Assembly (NCBI RefSeq): GCF_900536025.1
Contig: NZ_UNOZ01000030.1
Span: forward strand, 186,001 to 250,000
Direction: 5' to 3'
DNA length: 64,000 bases
Origin: Pseudomonas reidholzensis
Lineage (GTDB): Bacteria > Pseudomonadota > Gammaproteobacteria > Pseudomonadales > Pseudomonadaceae
Positions within the stretch are counted from its first letter, which is position 1, and the number at the start of each line of letters is the position of its first letter. A program made the translations under genes and the position numbers. This document shows, one piece after another, positions 8,886 through 17,581 of the stretch. A model generated the notes under the pieces. That model saw only the letters and a program-made list of their open reading frames with translations, had not been told where the DNA came from and ran no database searches.

Positions 8886-10094
8886 CTAGATATTGCTGGT
8901 CAGGCTCATCAGCGGCAGCATGATGGCGAGCATGATTGCCGCCACCATGACCGCCATGACGATGGTCAATGTGGGCACCAGCGCCGCCAGCAGGCGGTCG
9001 ATGGTGCGTTTGGCTTCGAGGTCGTAGACATCGGCGACCTTGAGCAGCATGGCGCCGAGGGTGCCCGACTGTTCGCCGACCTCGATCATCTGCAGCGCAA
9101 GCTCCGGCAGCAGGGCCTCGCCGGCCAGCGCGTGGGTCAGGCTGCTGCCCTGCCGGACCTGCTCGGTGGTGTGCCCGACATGCTCGCGCAGGGCGTGATT
9201 GGCACTGACTTCACGGCCGATCGCCAGCGCGCCGAGGAGGCTGACGCTGTTGCTCAGCAAGGTCCCGAGGGTGCGCGCCAGGCGCGCGGTTTCCAGCCGC
9301 TGGAGGAGCGGGCCGAACAGGCCATTGCGCCACAGGCGCAGGTCCTGGGCGATGCGCCGCTGCGGGTTGCGCCGCGCCGCCAGCCACAGCCAGGCGCCGC
9401 CCACAAGCCCCATGAGGCTGGCCAGGCCCCAGGCATTGACGAACTCACCCAGGGCCAGCACGGCCTGGGTCACCCACGGGATGGGCACGCCCAGGTCCTG
9501 GAAAATCGGCACGAACTGCGGCACCACGTAGGCCAGCAACAACGCCAGCGAGCCGATCACGCCGATCACCAGAAACGCCGGGTAGATCAGTGCGTTGATG
9601 ACTTCGCCGCGCAGCGTGTGGCTCTGCTCCAGGTAGCCGCTGAGCTGCGCCAGGGTCACCTCGAGCACGCCGCCGGCTTCTCCGGCACGCACCAGGCTGG
9701 TGTAGAACGGCGAAAAACTGCCGGCGTGCTGCTCCAGTGCCTGGGACAGTGGCAGGCCCGCCTTGACCTGGTCGCGCACGCGCTCCAGCACCGCTCGGGC
9801 GGCGGGCCTGGGCTGGTTTTTCAGCACCGTGCCAAGGGCTCTGTCGAGCGGTTGGCCGGCGCTGATCAGGGTGGTCAGTTGCTGGGTGAGGGTGATCAGC
9901 TCAAGCGCCTTGAACACGCTGCGCGCCTTGCCCGGGCGCAGCAGGCGGCCGCCTTGCGTCAGGCTCAGGACCAGCAGGCCGCGGCGTTGCAACTGGCGCG
10001 CGGCGCTGTCGTGGTCGCTGGCCTGCAGTTCGCCGCGTTCCTTGCGGCCCTCGGCGTCCACTGCGCTGTAGGAAAACACCGGCACGTCAGTCAC
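8886..10094 (-). CDS. gspF: Type II secretion inner-membrane platform protein GspF
   Basis: A 402-residue polytopic inner-membrane protein. The N-terminal FSYSAVDAEGRKERGELQA segment and two homologous cytoplasmic domains separated by membrane helices (about 165-190, 215-240 and 370-395) are the GspF/PilC layout. It organises pseudopilus assembly under the GspE ATPase. A GTG at 10094 overlaps the gspE stop by 8 nt. Confidence 0.93.
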   Translation of the reverse strand: MTDVPVFSYSAVDAEGRKERGELQASDHDSAARQLQRRGLLVLSLTQGGRLLRPGKARSVFKALELITLTQQLTTLISAGQPLDRALGTVLKNQPRPAARAVLERVRDQVKAGLPLSQALEQHAGSFSPFYTSLVRAGEAGGVLEVTLAQLSGYLEQSHTLRGEVINALIYPAFLVIGVIGSLALLLAYVVPQFVPIFQDLGVPIPWVTQAVLALGEFVNAWGLASLMGLVGGAWLWLAARRNPQRRIAQDLRLWRNGLFGPLLQRLETARLARTLGTLLSNSVSLLGALAIGREVSANHALREHVGHTTEQVRQGSSLTHALAGEALLPELALQMIEVGEQSGTLGAMLLKVADVYDLEAKRTIDRLLAALVPTLTIVMAVMVAAIMLAIMLPLMSLTSNI

Positions 10095-11778
10095 CCCCCG
10101 TTACACGCAGCACTTCCTCGAGCGAGGTGATACCGGCCAGGGCCTGGCGCAGGCCGTCTTCATAGAGGGTCACCAGGCCCTTGCTGCGGGCGCTGGACTC
10201 GATCGTGGCCGCGTCGGTCTGGCGCATCAGCAGGGCGCGCAGGTCTTCGTCCATCACCAGCAGTTCGGTGATCGCGCTGCGCCCATGGTAGCCGCCGCCG
10301 GGGGCCTGTTCGTCGGGGCGATACAGCATGATCGGCCGCTGGGCGGTGAAGCGCGCCAACTGATGGCGTGCGATCAGCTCGGCCGGGGCCTCGAAGGCGA
10401 TCCGGGTGGCCGGGTCGAGCTTGCGCACCAGGCGCTGGGCGAGGATGCCCTGCAGCGTCGAGGCCAGCAGGTAGCCTTCGACGCCCATGTCGAGCAGGCG
10501 GGTGATGCTCGCGGCAGCACTGTTGGTGTGCAGCGTGGACAACACCAGGTGACCGGTCAGCGACGACTGGATGGCGATGCGGCAGGTTTCCAGGTCGCGC
10601 ATCTCGCCGATCATGATCACGTCCGGGTCCTGCCGCACGATAGAGCGCAATGCCGTGGCGAAGCCCAGGCCGATCGCCGGCTTGACCTGGATCTGGTTGA
10701 TCCCGCTCAGCTGGTACTCGACCGGGTCTTCGACGGTGATGATCTTGCGCTCGGCAGTGTTCAGGCCCGACAGCGCGGTGTACAGCGTGGTGGTCTTGCC
10801 CGAGCCGGTTGGGCCGGTGACCAGGAAGATGCCATGCGGGCGGGCCAACAGCTGCTCGATGGTGCGCAAGGTGGCGCCGTCGATGCCCAGGCTGGCGAAG
10901 TCGAAACTGACCGTTTGCCGGTCGAGCAGGCGCATCACCACCGACTCGCCGAAACTGGTCGGCACGGTCGATACCCGCAGGTCCAGCTCGCGGCCCTGGA
11001 TGCGCAGCATGATCCGCCCGTCCTGGGGCAGGCGGCGCTCGGCGATGTCCAGCCGGGCCATGATCTTCAGCCGCGAGATCACGGCAGCCGCGTAGCCGGT
11101 GGGCGGGGCCTCGCCTTCGACCAGCACGCCGTCGACCCGGTAGCGCACTTTCAACTGGGTTTCGAAGGGTTCGACGTGGATGTCCGAGGCGCGGCGGTCG
11201 ACGGCGTGCTGCAGCATGAGGTTGACCAGGCGGATCACCGGCGCCTCGGAGGCCATGTCCTTGAGCTGCTCGATGTCGCCCTCGGCGACGGCGTCGTCGT
11301 CCAGGGTCTGGATCAGTGCGCCCATCGCCGAGCGGCCGGCGCCGTACACCTGCTCGATCAGCGCGGTGATTTCATCGTCGGTGGCGATGACCAGCTCCAG
11401 CGCTTTGTGTGCCTGGTAGGCCAGCGCGGCAAGGGCGTAGGCCGACAGCGGCACCGCGGCGGCCACGCGCATATGGCTGGCGCTCTCGCTGAGGGTGACC
11501 ACCCCGTAGTGGCGGGCAAACCGCTCGGTGGCCACCGGGGGCGTCTCGACCGGGTGCGCCGCAAGCCGGGGGGCGCCCAGCAACTGGGCGTAGGCCATGG
11601 CCATCTGCTGGTCTTTTACCGCGCCGAGGCGCAGCAACGTGCGCAATGTTTCGTCGCCGTCAAACCCTTGGGCCACACCCAGGCGGGTAGCACGACTCAT
11701 ATCGGCAGGTTGCAATGCGCCACTATCGAGCAGCCACTCAGCAATATCATCAGCCGTTGGAATGTTTAAGTTTGTCAT
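10087..11778 (-). CDS. gspE: Type II secretion ATPase GspE
   Basis: A 563-residue secretion ATPase that powers pseudopilus assembly from the cytoplasm. N-terminal GspL-binding domain about 1-150; ATPase core with Walker A GPTGSGKTTTLYTALSG near residue 320, Asp box DIHVEPF, Walker B region VIMIGEMRD and His box TLHTNSA. The tetracysteine zinc-binding subdomain of classical XcpR/PulE is absent: the stretch between RKLDPATRIAF and GGGYHGRSAITELL contains no cysteine. Such loss is known in some T2SS ATPases. The ATG at 11778 is preferred over an in-frame TTG at 11793; neither has a strong ribosome-binding site. It is the first gene of the gsp operon. Confidence 0.94.
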   Translation of the reverse strand: MTNLNIPTADDIAEWLLDSGALQPADMSRATRLGVAQGFDGDETLRTLLRLGAVKDQQMAMAYAQLLGAPRLAAHPVETPPVATERFARHYGVVTLSESASHMRVAAAVPLSAYALAALAYQAHKALELVIATDDEITALIEQVYGAGRSAMGALIQTLDDDAVAEGDIEQLKDMASEAPVIRLVNLMLQHAVDRRASDIHVEPFETQLKVRYRVDGVLVEGEAPPTGYAAAVISRLKIMARLDIAERRLPQDGRIMLRIQGRELDLRVSTVPTSFGESVVMRLLDRQTVSFDFASLGIDGATLRTIEQLLARPHGIFLVTGPTGSGKTTTLYTALSGLNTAERKIITVEDPVEYQLSGINQIQVKPAIGLGFATALRSIVRQDPDVIMIGEMRDLETCRIAIQSSLTGHLVLSTLHTNSAAASITRLLDMGVEGYLLASTLQGILAQRLVRKLDPATRIAFEAPAELIARHQLARFTAQRPIMLYRPDEQAPGGGYHGRSAITELLVMDEDLRALLMRQTDAATIESSARSKGLVTLYEDGLRQALAGITSLEEVLRVTGGD

Positions 11779-12261
11779 GATGGCGTTGTGCAAGTGCTGG
11801 CTATATAGCGGCGCATTGCAAGTTACTAAGTCTGAAGGTGGCCGGAGAATACGACGTTATGTTTGCAGGCGCAACAGAGTATGTTTTTAGCCTTTTTGCT
11901 TAAACTTGAGGTGGCTGTTTTGAGCAGCGCCGGGAGCATATCAGATCACTAAACCTAATGGCAACTAGGTTTAGTGATTGGCTGGATATTGCAAATAATC
12001 CGATAAAAACGCAGCGATACGCTAATAATGCGGCGTCTACTGGTGTATCTGGCTAGCTGTTGGTGAGTAAAGCGCTTCAAAGCGGTTCACAAACGCTGTG
12101 CAATCTCAGTAATAAGTCGCTCTTTTGATGTTTTATTTAATGCCGGCCGACTATTTTTTCACGCGACCTTGAACTTTTTCTGCAACTGCTCAGACTTACC
12201 CGCCGGCCTGACCCTGTTTCCGGCCCGATAACTCCTGCTTCCTTTTCCAGAGAACTATTCG
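11779..12261. promoter_or_regulatory. Divergent intergenic region between gspE and the glycosidase genes
   Basis: An AT-rich non-coding stretch of 483 bp that must hold both divergent promoters. It contains a perfect 13-bp inverted repeat at 11945-11978 and an AAGCGCTT core (12070-12077) of the kind bound by LacI-family regulators. I could not assign -35/-10 boxes with confidence. No gene or RNA is evident. Confidence 0.6.
11945..11978. promoter_or_regulatory. Perfect 13-bp inverted repeat, candidate operator
   Basis: Left arm ATCACTAAACCTA (11945-11957) and right arm TAGGTTTAGTGAT (11966-11978) are exact reverse complements around an 8-nt spacer. No T-run follows on either strand and the site is 167 bp upstream of gspE, so an operator is more likely than a terminator. 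The binding protein is unknown. Confidence 0.6.
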
Positions 12262-12507
12262 ATGAATGGACTACTGCTGTCGTGCGCCTGTTTGGCGCTT
12301 ATGGCCACTCAAGTATCTGCCTTTGCAGACGCTGTCAGTGCCCCCGCGCAATCTTCAGCCTATCAAGCTGCCCGCGAACAACTGGATACCCAGCGCGAGC
12401 AACTGTCCGGGGTGGCCAGCGTTGCCCAGGACACGACCGACGCCAACGCCTTCGTCGACAGCGCGGTAGACACCAGCGATGCGCCCGTGCTGGTCAGCCA
12501 GCCTTGA
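12262..12507 (+). CDS. Small secreted hypothetical protein next to the glycosidase
   Basis: An 81-residue protein with an N-terminal signal peptide (hydrophobic core LLLSCACLALMA, likely cleavage near QVSAFADA) and a short acidic, Ala/Ser/Gln-rich mature part with no recognised domain. It lies 46 nt upstream of the GH3 gene on the same strand and divergent from the gsp operon, so it is probably co-transcribed with the glycosidase. The Cys at residue 8 is within the hydrophobic core and not a clear lipobox. Function unknown. Confidence 0.65.
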   Translation: MNGLLLSCACLALMATQVSAFADAVSAPAQSSAYQAAREQLDTQREQLSGVASVAQDTTDANAFVDSAVDTSDAPVLVSQP

Positions 12508-12553
12508 GGCCGACCGACCGTCGCCTTTCTTCCCGCTCATAAGGATTCACCCC

Positions 12554-15244
12554 GTGAAACATTTCAAACAGACCCTGGGCCTGAGCCTGCTAGCGCTCAG
12601 CGTGATGCAGGCTTCGGGCGCCTTTGCGGCCGCGCCTGCCGTCGGCAACGAAGTGGAGGCCCGTGTCAGCTCCATCCTCGACAACATGAACAGCGCCGAG
12701 AAGATCAACTTCACCCGGGTCAACGATGGCCACATGATCCCTTCGCTGCTCAAGTGGGGCATCAAGGGCACCGTGGCCTACGACTCGTCGATGGGGGTGC
12801 ACGTCAACAACGCCACCTTTGGCGCGCAGTACCCGTCGCAGTCGGCCCTGGCGGCGACCTGGAGCATCAACCGGGCCAAGGAGTTCGGCCTGGCCATCGC
12901 CTATGAAACGCGGATTTCCGGCGGCCAGCAGATGCTCTCGCCCGGGGTCAACCTCTACCGCACGCCGTACAACGGTCGCTCGGCCGAGTACGTCAGCGGC
13001 GAAGACCCGTTCCTTGGCGCGGTGCTGGCCCCGGCCATCGTCAACGCCATCCAGGCCCAGGGTATCCAGGCCAGTGGCAAGCATTACCTGGCCAACGAGC
13101 AGGAAGCCAACCGCCAGGCGGTCAACGTCGTCGCCGACGAGCGCACGCTGCGCGAGCTGTACCTGCCGGGCTTCGAGTCGATGGTCAAGAACGCCAATGT
13201 CGCCTCGATCATGTGCGGGTTCAACAAGGTCAATGGTGACTATGCCTGCGAGAACCATCACCTGATCACCGAAGTGCTCAAGGGCGAGTGGGGTTACCAG
13301 GGCACCGTGATCAGCGACTTCAACGCGATTCATGATGCGTTCAAGGGCGCCTGGGCCGGCACCGACCTGGACATGCCGTCGGGCCTGCAGTTCACCGAGG
13401 CCAACCTGTTGCCCTATGTGTGGAGCGGCCAGCTGACCCAGAACGTGATCGACGACAAGGTCAAGCGCAACCTGCGCGCCGTGGTCAGCTACGACTTCCA
13501 GGAAAACCTCAATACCGCGCAGACCCTCGAGCACACCGAGTACGGCCAGCGCGCCGCGTTGAACGCCGCGCGTGAAGGCATCGTGCTCCTGCGCAACGCC
13601 GACACCGCTGCGGGCAAGCCGTTGCTGCCGTTGGCGCGCTCGGCGCGGATCGCCGTGATCGGCGACTGGGCCAACCAGGCGCCGGCGTCGCCCTTCGGTA
13701 CCGCCAACTCACCGCCCAACAGCTATGTCAGCGAACTCAGTGGCCTGCAGCAGATGGCCTCGAACAGCAACAACGTGACCTACCTGTCGGCGCTGAGCCT
13801 GAACCCGAAAGCGTCGGTCTGGTACCAGCCGACGTCGGCCAACGGCAGCGTCAGCAACGCTGGGGTCAAGGCCGAGTACTTCAGCAACAGCAACCTCAGT
13901 GGCGACCCGGTGGTGACCCGTGTCGAGCCAGGGGTGAACCTCAACTGGACCACCAGCAGCAACGAGACCAACAGCGGCACCACCGCCGTGTCTGGCTTCA
14001 GCCCGACGGCCGGCGCGTTCTCGGCGCGCTTCAGCGCGACGATCAAGCCGACCATTTCCGGTGCCCACGTGTTCAAGGTGCGTGCCGATGGCCCGTACAA
14101 GCTCTGGGTCAATGATCAGCTGGTGGTGGAAAGCGACGGCGTGCCGTACTCGTCCGATGTGGTCAACGCGTTGACCACGTCTGGCAAGAGCGCCGCCCTG
14201 GTGGCGGGCAAGGCCTATACCGTCAAGCTCGAATACCGCCGTGTGCAAGGCAACTTCACCCCGGCACTGGGTGGCCTGGCAGGGGTTCAGATGAGCTGGG
14301 CGTCGTTGCGTGCGCCGAAGGACCTGGACAAATACGATGCCGTGGTGATCGCCGCAGGCACCCATTACGAAAACGAAGGCGAGGGCTCCGACCACGGTTA
14401 CGCACTGCCGGACCAGCAGGCCGAGCTGATCAACTTCGTCGCCCGGGCCAACCCCAACACCATCGTCGTTACCCACGGCGGCGGCGTGGCAGACATGCAG
14501 CCCTGGGCGAAAAAGGTCGGGGCAGCGTTGCACGCCTGGTTCCCGGGCCAGCAGGGCGGTCAGGCGCTGGCCGAGATCCTCTACGGCAAGGTCAACCCGT
14601 CGGGCAAACTGCCGGTGACCATCGACAAGCACATCGAGGACAACCCGAGCTACGCCTCCTACCCGGACCCAGCCGCCTACCGGGGTGACACTGCGCTGAC
14701 CGAGATGACCTACAGCGAAGGCCTCTACATGGGCTACCGCGGCTACGACAAGAAGCACGCCAAACCGCTGTACCCGTTCGGCTTCGGCTTGTCGTACACC
14801 ACCTTCAGCTACGCCGACCTGAAGCTGTCGTCCAATGTCATGACCCCGGGCAACACCGTCGACGTCAGCTTCACCCTGACTAACACCGGTGACAAGGCAG
14901 GGTTCGAGGTCGCCCAGCTGTACATCCAGCCGATCGATGCGCAAGTCGATCGTCCGCGCAAAGAGCTCAAGGGCTTCACCAAGGTGTGGCTGGAGCCGGG
15001 CCAGAGCAAGACGGTGAGCCTGCCGATCGACGCGCGCTCGCTGGCGTACTTCGTGCAGAACACCGACAGCTGGGACGTCGATGCCGGCAAGTTCAAGGTC
15101 TGGGTTGGCCCGGACTCGGAGCACCTCAGCCTGCAGCGCACCCTGGTCACGCTGATGCCGCAGCACCTCACCACCCGTGACAGCAACCCGCTGCCGCTGC
15201 CGTTGCGTGCGGCGGTGCAGGTCAGCGAGTCGCAGGCCTACTGA
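12554..15244 (+). CDS. Secreted GH3 beta-glucosidase with PA14 domain
   Basis: An 896-residue glycoside hydrolase family 3 enzyme. Signal peptide VKHFKQTLGLSLLALSVM with cleavage after AFA near residue 25. The N-terminal barrel (40-330) carries the catalytic nucleophile Asp255 in GTVISDFNAIHD and the KHYLANEQE substrate loop. A PA14 carbohydrate-binding insert occupies about 436-585 (AEYFSNSNLSGDPV). The alpha/beta sandwich resumes with GTHYENEGEGSDHG, where the acid/base Glu is expected, and a fibronectin-III-like domain ends the protein (NTGDKAGFEVAQLYI). The GTG at 12554, preceded by AAGGA, is chosen because it gives the intact signal peptide. Its place next to the gsp operon suggests it is a type II secretion substrate. 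It probably cleaves beta-glucosides. Confidence 0.9.
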   Translation: MKHFKQTLGLSLLALSVMQASGAFAAAPAVGNEVEARVSSILDNMNSAEKINFTRVNDGHMIPSLLKWGIKGTVAYDSSMGVHVNNATFGAQYPSQSALAATWSINRAKEFGLAIAYETRISGGQQMLSPGVNLYRTPYNGRSAEYVSGEDPFLGAVLAPAIVNAIQAQGIQASGKHYLANEQEANRQAVNVVADERTLRELYLPGFESMVKNANVASIMCGFNKVNGDYACENHHLITEVLKGEWGYQGTVISDFNAIHDAFKGAWAGTDLDMPSGLQFTEANLLPYVWSGQLTQNVIDDKVKRNLRAVVSYDFQENLNTAQTLEHTEYGQRAALNAAREGIVLLRNADTAAGKPLLPLARSARIAVIGDWANQAPASPFGTANSPPNSYVSELSGLQQMASNSNNVTYLSALSLNPKASVWYQPTSANGSVSNAGVKAEYFSNSNLSGDPVVTRVEPGVNLNWTTSSNETNSGTTAVSGFSPTAGAFSARFSATIKPTISGAHVFKVRADGPYKLWVNDQLVVESDGVPYSSDVVNALTTSGKSAALVAGKAYTVKLEYRRVQGNFTPALGGLAGVQMSWASLRAPKDLDKYDAVVIAAGTHYENEGEGSDHGYALPDQQAELINFVARANPNTIVVTHGGGVADMQPWAKKVGAALHAWFPGQQGGQALAEILYGKVNPSGKLPVTIDKHIEDNPSYASYPDPAAYRGDTALTEMTYSEGLYMGYRGYDKKHAKPLYPFGFGLSYTTFSYADLKLSSNVMTPGNTVDVSFTLTNTGDKAGFEVAQLYIQPIDAQVDRPRKELKGFTKVWLEPGQSKTVSLPIDARSLAYFVQNTDSWDVDAGKFKVWVGPDSEHLSLQRTLVTLMPQHLTTRDSNPLPLPLRAAVQVSESQAY

Positions 15245-15250
15245 GGCAGG

Positions 15251-15272
15251 GCCGGCTCAGCGTTGAGCCGGC
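15251..15272. terminator. Hairpin between convergent glycosidase and TetR genes
   Basis: GCCGGCTCA (15251-15259) and TGAGCCGGC (15264-15272) form a perfect 9-bp stem with a GCGT loop, in the 34-nt gap between two convergent stop codons. It has no T-run, so termination by stem alone is inferred. Confidence 0.6.
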
Positions 15273-15278
15273 AGCACG

Positions 15279-15923
15279 TCACGCCCTGATGGCAGGGGCG
15301 AGGCGTTGCAGGTAGGCGTCGAAGGCCGCTTCGACGTCGACCTGCTCAGGGTCGCGCAACCACTGCAACTGCAGGCCGTCCATGACGGCGAAGATCTCGG
15401 TCGCCAGCAGCTTCACGTCCACGTGCGCGGCGATCTCCCCACACTCGACCAACGACCCCAGGTGCGCCTGCGCGTGGGCGTGGGTCAGTTCGAACTTCTC
15501 CTTGTACCAGGGCCAGGCCGGGTGTTGCTCCGACAGGCTCTCGACGCTGATCATCATCGCCGCCTGACATTCGCGCAGGTCGTGCACACTGAACCGCATG
15601 CTCATGCGCACGAACGCCAGGAAGTTTTCCAGCGTCGGCGCCATCTCCAGCGTGGCGAATTGCTCGGTGACCCGCTGATCGCGGCGATCGAGCAGGGCGC
15701 GCAGCAGCGACACCTTGTTGGGAAAATGGTGCAGCAGCCCAACCGTGGTGATCCCGGCGATTTCGGCGACGTCGCGCATCGACGCGGCGCCATAGCCATC
15801 CTTGGCAAACACGGTCGTCGCCGCATCGAGCAACGCCGCTCGGCGCATCTCGCCCTTGGGCGCCCGGCGACGCTTGGTGGCGGGGGTGCTGGACGATTCG
15901 CTGTCGTGATCCTGAACTGACAT
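15279..15923 (-). CDS. TetR/AcrR-family transcriptional regulator
   Basis: A 214-residue repressor. After a charged N-terminal tail, the TetR helix-turn-helix spans about residues 30-75 (ATTVFAKDGYGAASMRDVAEIAGI, then VGLLHHFPNKVSLL). The rest is an all-alpha ligand-binding domain. It is convergent with the glycosidase gene and 74 nt upstream of the MATE exporter gene lies past its 5' end on the same strand, so either neighbour could be its target. The ligand is unknown. Confidence 0.88.
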   Translation of the reverse strand: MSVQDHDSESSSTPATKRRRAPKGEMRRAALLDAATTVFAKDGYGAASMRDVAEIAGITTVGLLHHFPNKVSLLRALLDRRDQRVTEQFATLEMAPTLENFLAFVRMSMRFSVHDLRECQAAMMISVESLSEQHPAWPWYKEKFELTHAHAQAHLGSLVECGEIAAHVDVKLLATEIFAVMDGLQLQWLRDPEQVDVEAAFDAYLQRLAPAIRA

Positions 15924-15997
15924 AAACCAACTTCACGCTGTAGGGAGGGGGCGCCGGTTCTCGGGGAACGGCAGAGGCGTCGATTATTGCAAAAGAT

Positions 15998-17341
15998 CTA
16001 GGGTTCGTGCGCCCAGTATGCGCCGCGGCGGTTGATCCACACCGCGGTGGCCACCGAGGCCAGGGCGACCAGCGCGTTGCCCAGCCACATCCCCAGCATC
16101 ACGCCGCTGGCCGCGAAGTGCGCCGCACCCAGGGCAACGAACGGCAACGTGCCCACCGACGCGCGCAGCCAGGCATAGAACGTCACCCACCACACCTGCC
16201 CGCGGCTGATGAACACCGAGATGGCGATGAAGTCCAGGCCGATCATGATCCACAGTGCCGGGCCGAAGCGGCACAAGTCGTCGATCAACGCTTGCCCCGG
16301 CCCCGACAAGGCAAAGACGTGGCTGAGCCAAGGCGCGGCGATCGCCAGCACTACCCAGGCCAGCAGGCCGTAGCCGATCACCAGCCGGCTGGCACTGTGC
16401 AGCGCGGCCCGGGTACGCGCGCTGCGGTGCGCGCCGAGGTTTTGCGCGAGGATCGGCACCAGCGCGCTGGGCAAGGCGAAATACAGGCAGTAGGTGATCT
16501 GCAGCACCCGGTCCATCACCGCCATGCCGGCCATCACCGACACCCCGAACAGCGCCAGCTGGGCCATGGTGTAGGTCAGCGCGAACGGGGTGGCCAGGTT
16601 GGCCAGGGTAAACGGCAGGGCAATGCGCGCGATTCGGCCGCCATACAGCCGCAGCAGGCGGATCCGCACACGCGCCGAAAGCCCCAGCTGGGCCCTGACC
16701 TGGTGCAGGCCGAGCAGGCAGCCGAGCAGGCTGGCGACCAGGCACGAGATGCCCGCGCCCAGCAGCTTCAGGTCGAAGCCAAAGATCAGGATCGGGTCGA
16801 CGACGGCGAGGCACGCCGCACTGCCCAGCACCACCGCCAGCGCGCGCACGCTGTAGCCATGCGCCCGCAGCGCCTGTGCGCAGGCCTGGGTAAGCGCCAT
16901 CAGTACCGACGCGACCAGGGTCATGGCAATGAATTGCCCGGCAAGTGCCGAGGCGGGCGCGTCGACACCGATCAGGCTGGCGAAATAGTCCAGGTAATAC
17001 CACTGGATGGCCGACACCGTGGCAGAGACCAGTGCGGCCAGTAGCAGCATGTGCGTCGCCAGGGCGGGCAGCGACGCGCTCGAACCTTGGCCGACCCTGC
17101 GTGAAATCATCGTGCCGGCGGCGACCGTGATGCCGGCCACCAGGCTCGAATTGAAGAAGGCCAGGGTCTTGGCGATGCCGACGGCGGCGATCAGCGCCTC
17201 GTCATGCAGCAGGGCGACGTAGGTCAGGGTGAGGATGTCGGTCAGGAAGATCGCCAGCAGGCTCAGGGCACTGGTGAACGCCATGACGCGCACGTGATGG
17301 GTGAGGGAGCCATGGGTGAAGGTGGCGGCAGGGTTGGTCAT
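15998..17341 (-). CDS. MATE-family multidrug/metabolite exporter
   Basis: A 447-residue inner-membrane protein with two repeated blocks of about six helices, typical of the MATE family (DinF/NorM-like). Motifs include AVGIAKTLAFFNSSLVAGITVAAGTMISRRVGQG-type residues in the first half and the corresponding NLGAHRSARTRAALHSA loop in the second. It would export cationic drugs or metabolites by Na+ or H+ antiport. The start at 17341 is chosen over an upstream in-frame codon because it directly precedes the membrane core. It lies upstream of the TetR gene on the same strand (75 nt). Confidence 0.88.
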   Translation of the reverse strand: MTNPAATFTHGSLTHHVRVMAFTSALSLLAIFLTDILTLTYVALLHDEALIAAVGIAKTLAFFNSSLVAGITVAAGTMISRRVGQGSSASLPALATHMLLLAALVSATVSAIQWYYLDYFASLIGVDAPASALAGQFIAMTLVASVLMALTQACAQALRAHGYSVRALAVVLGSAACLAVVDPILIFGFDLKLLGAGISCLVASLLGCLLGLHQVRAQLGLSARVRIRLLRLYGGRIARIALPFTLANLATPFALTYTMAQLALFGVSVMAGMAVMDRVLQITYCLYFALPSALVPILAQNLGAHRSARTRAALHSASRLVIGYGLLAWVVLAIAAPWLSHVFALSGPGQALIDDLCRFGPALWIMIGLDFIAISVFISRGQVWWVTFYAWLRASVGTLPFVALGAAHFAASGVMLGMWLGNALVALASVATAVWINRRGAYWAHEP

Positions 17342-17581
17342 TGAGCGAGTGCCACGGGCGGCGCCTGGTGCGGCACCGGTCCGGTGCTCGGGGAAAAGCC
17401 GGGGAGGGTAGCGCAAACCCCGGATCAGGACCAGCGACCTCGGACCTTTGGTCGTCCGGCCTGGGTGCACACCTGGCAAACCGCCGAGCCCGCTATGAGG
17501 TTAGCTCAAGTGTGCATGGACAAGCGCGGTGCCGGGTCCTTATGCTCCGCCGACATCACATGAAAAATAACTACAAATTCC

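Noticed and set aside
11947..11976. The 13-bp inverted repeat as a quorum-sensing lux box
   Set aside because: The CT...AG spacing is 10 rather than 12 bases and the GCCAG/CTGGC core is missing.
12070..12077. AAGCGCTT as a LacI-family operator for the glycosidase
   Set aside because: The core fits but the flanks are not symmetric and no LacI-type gene is in the window; kept only as a note in the intergenic entry.
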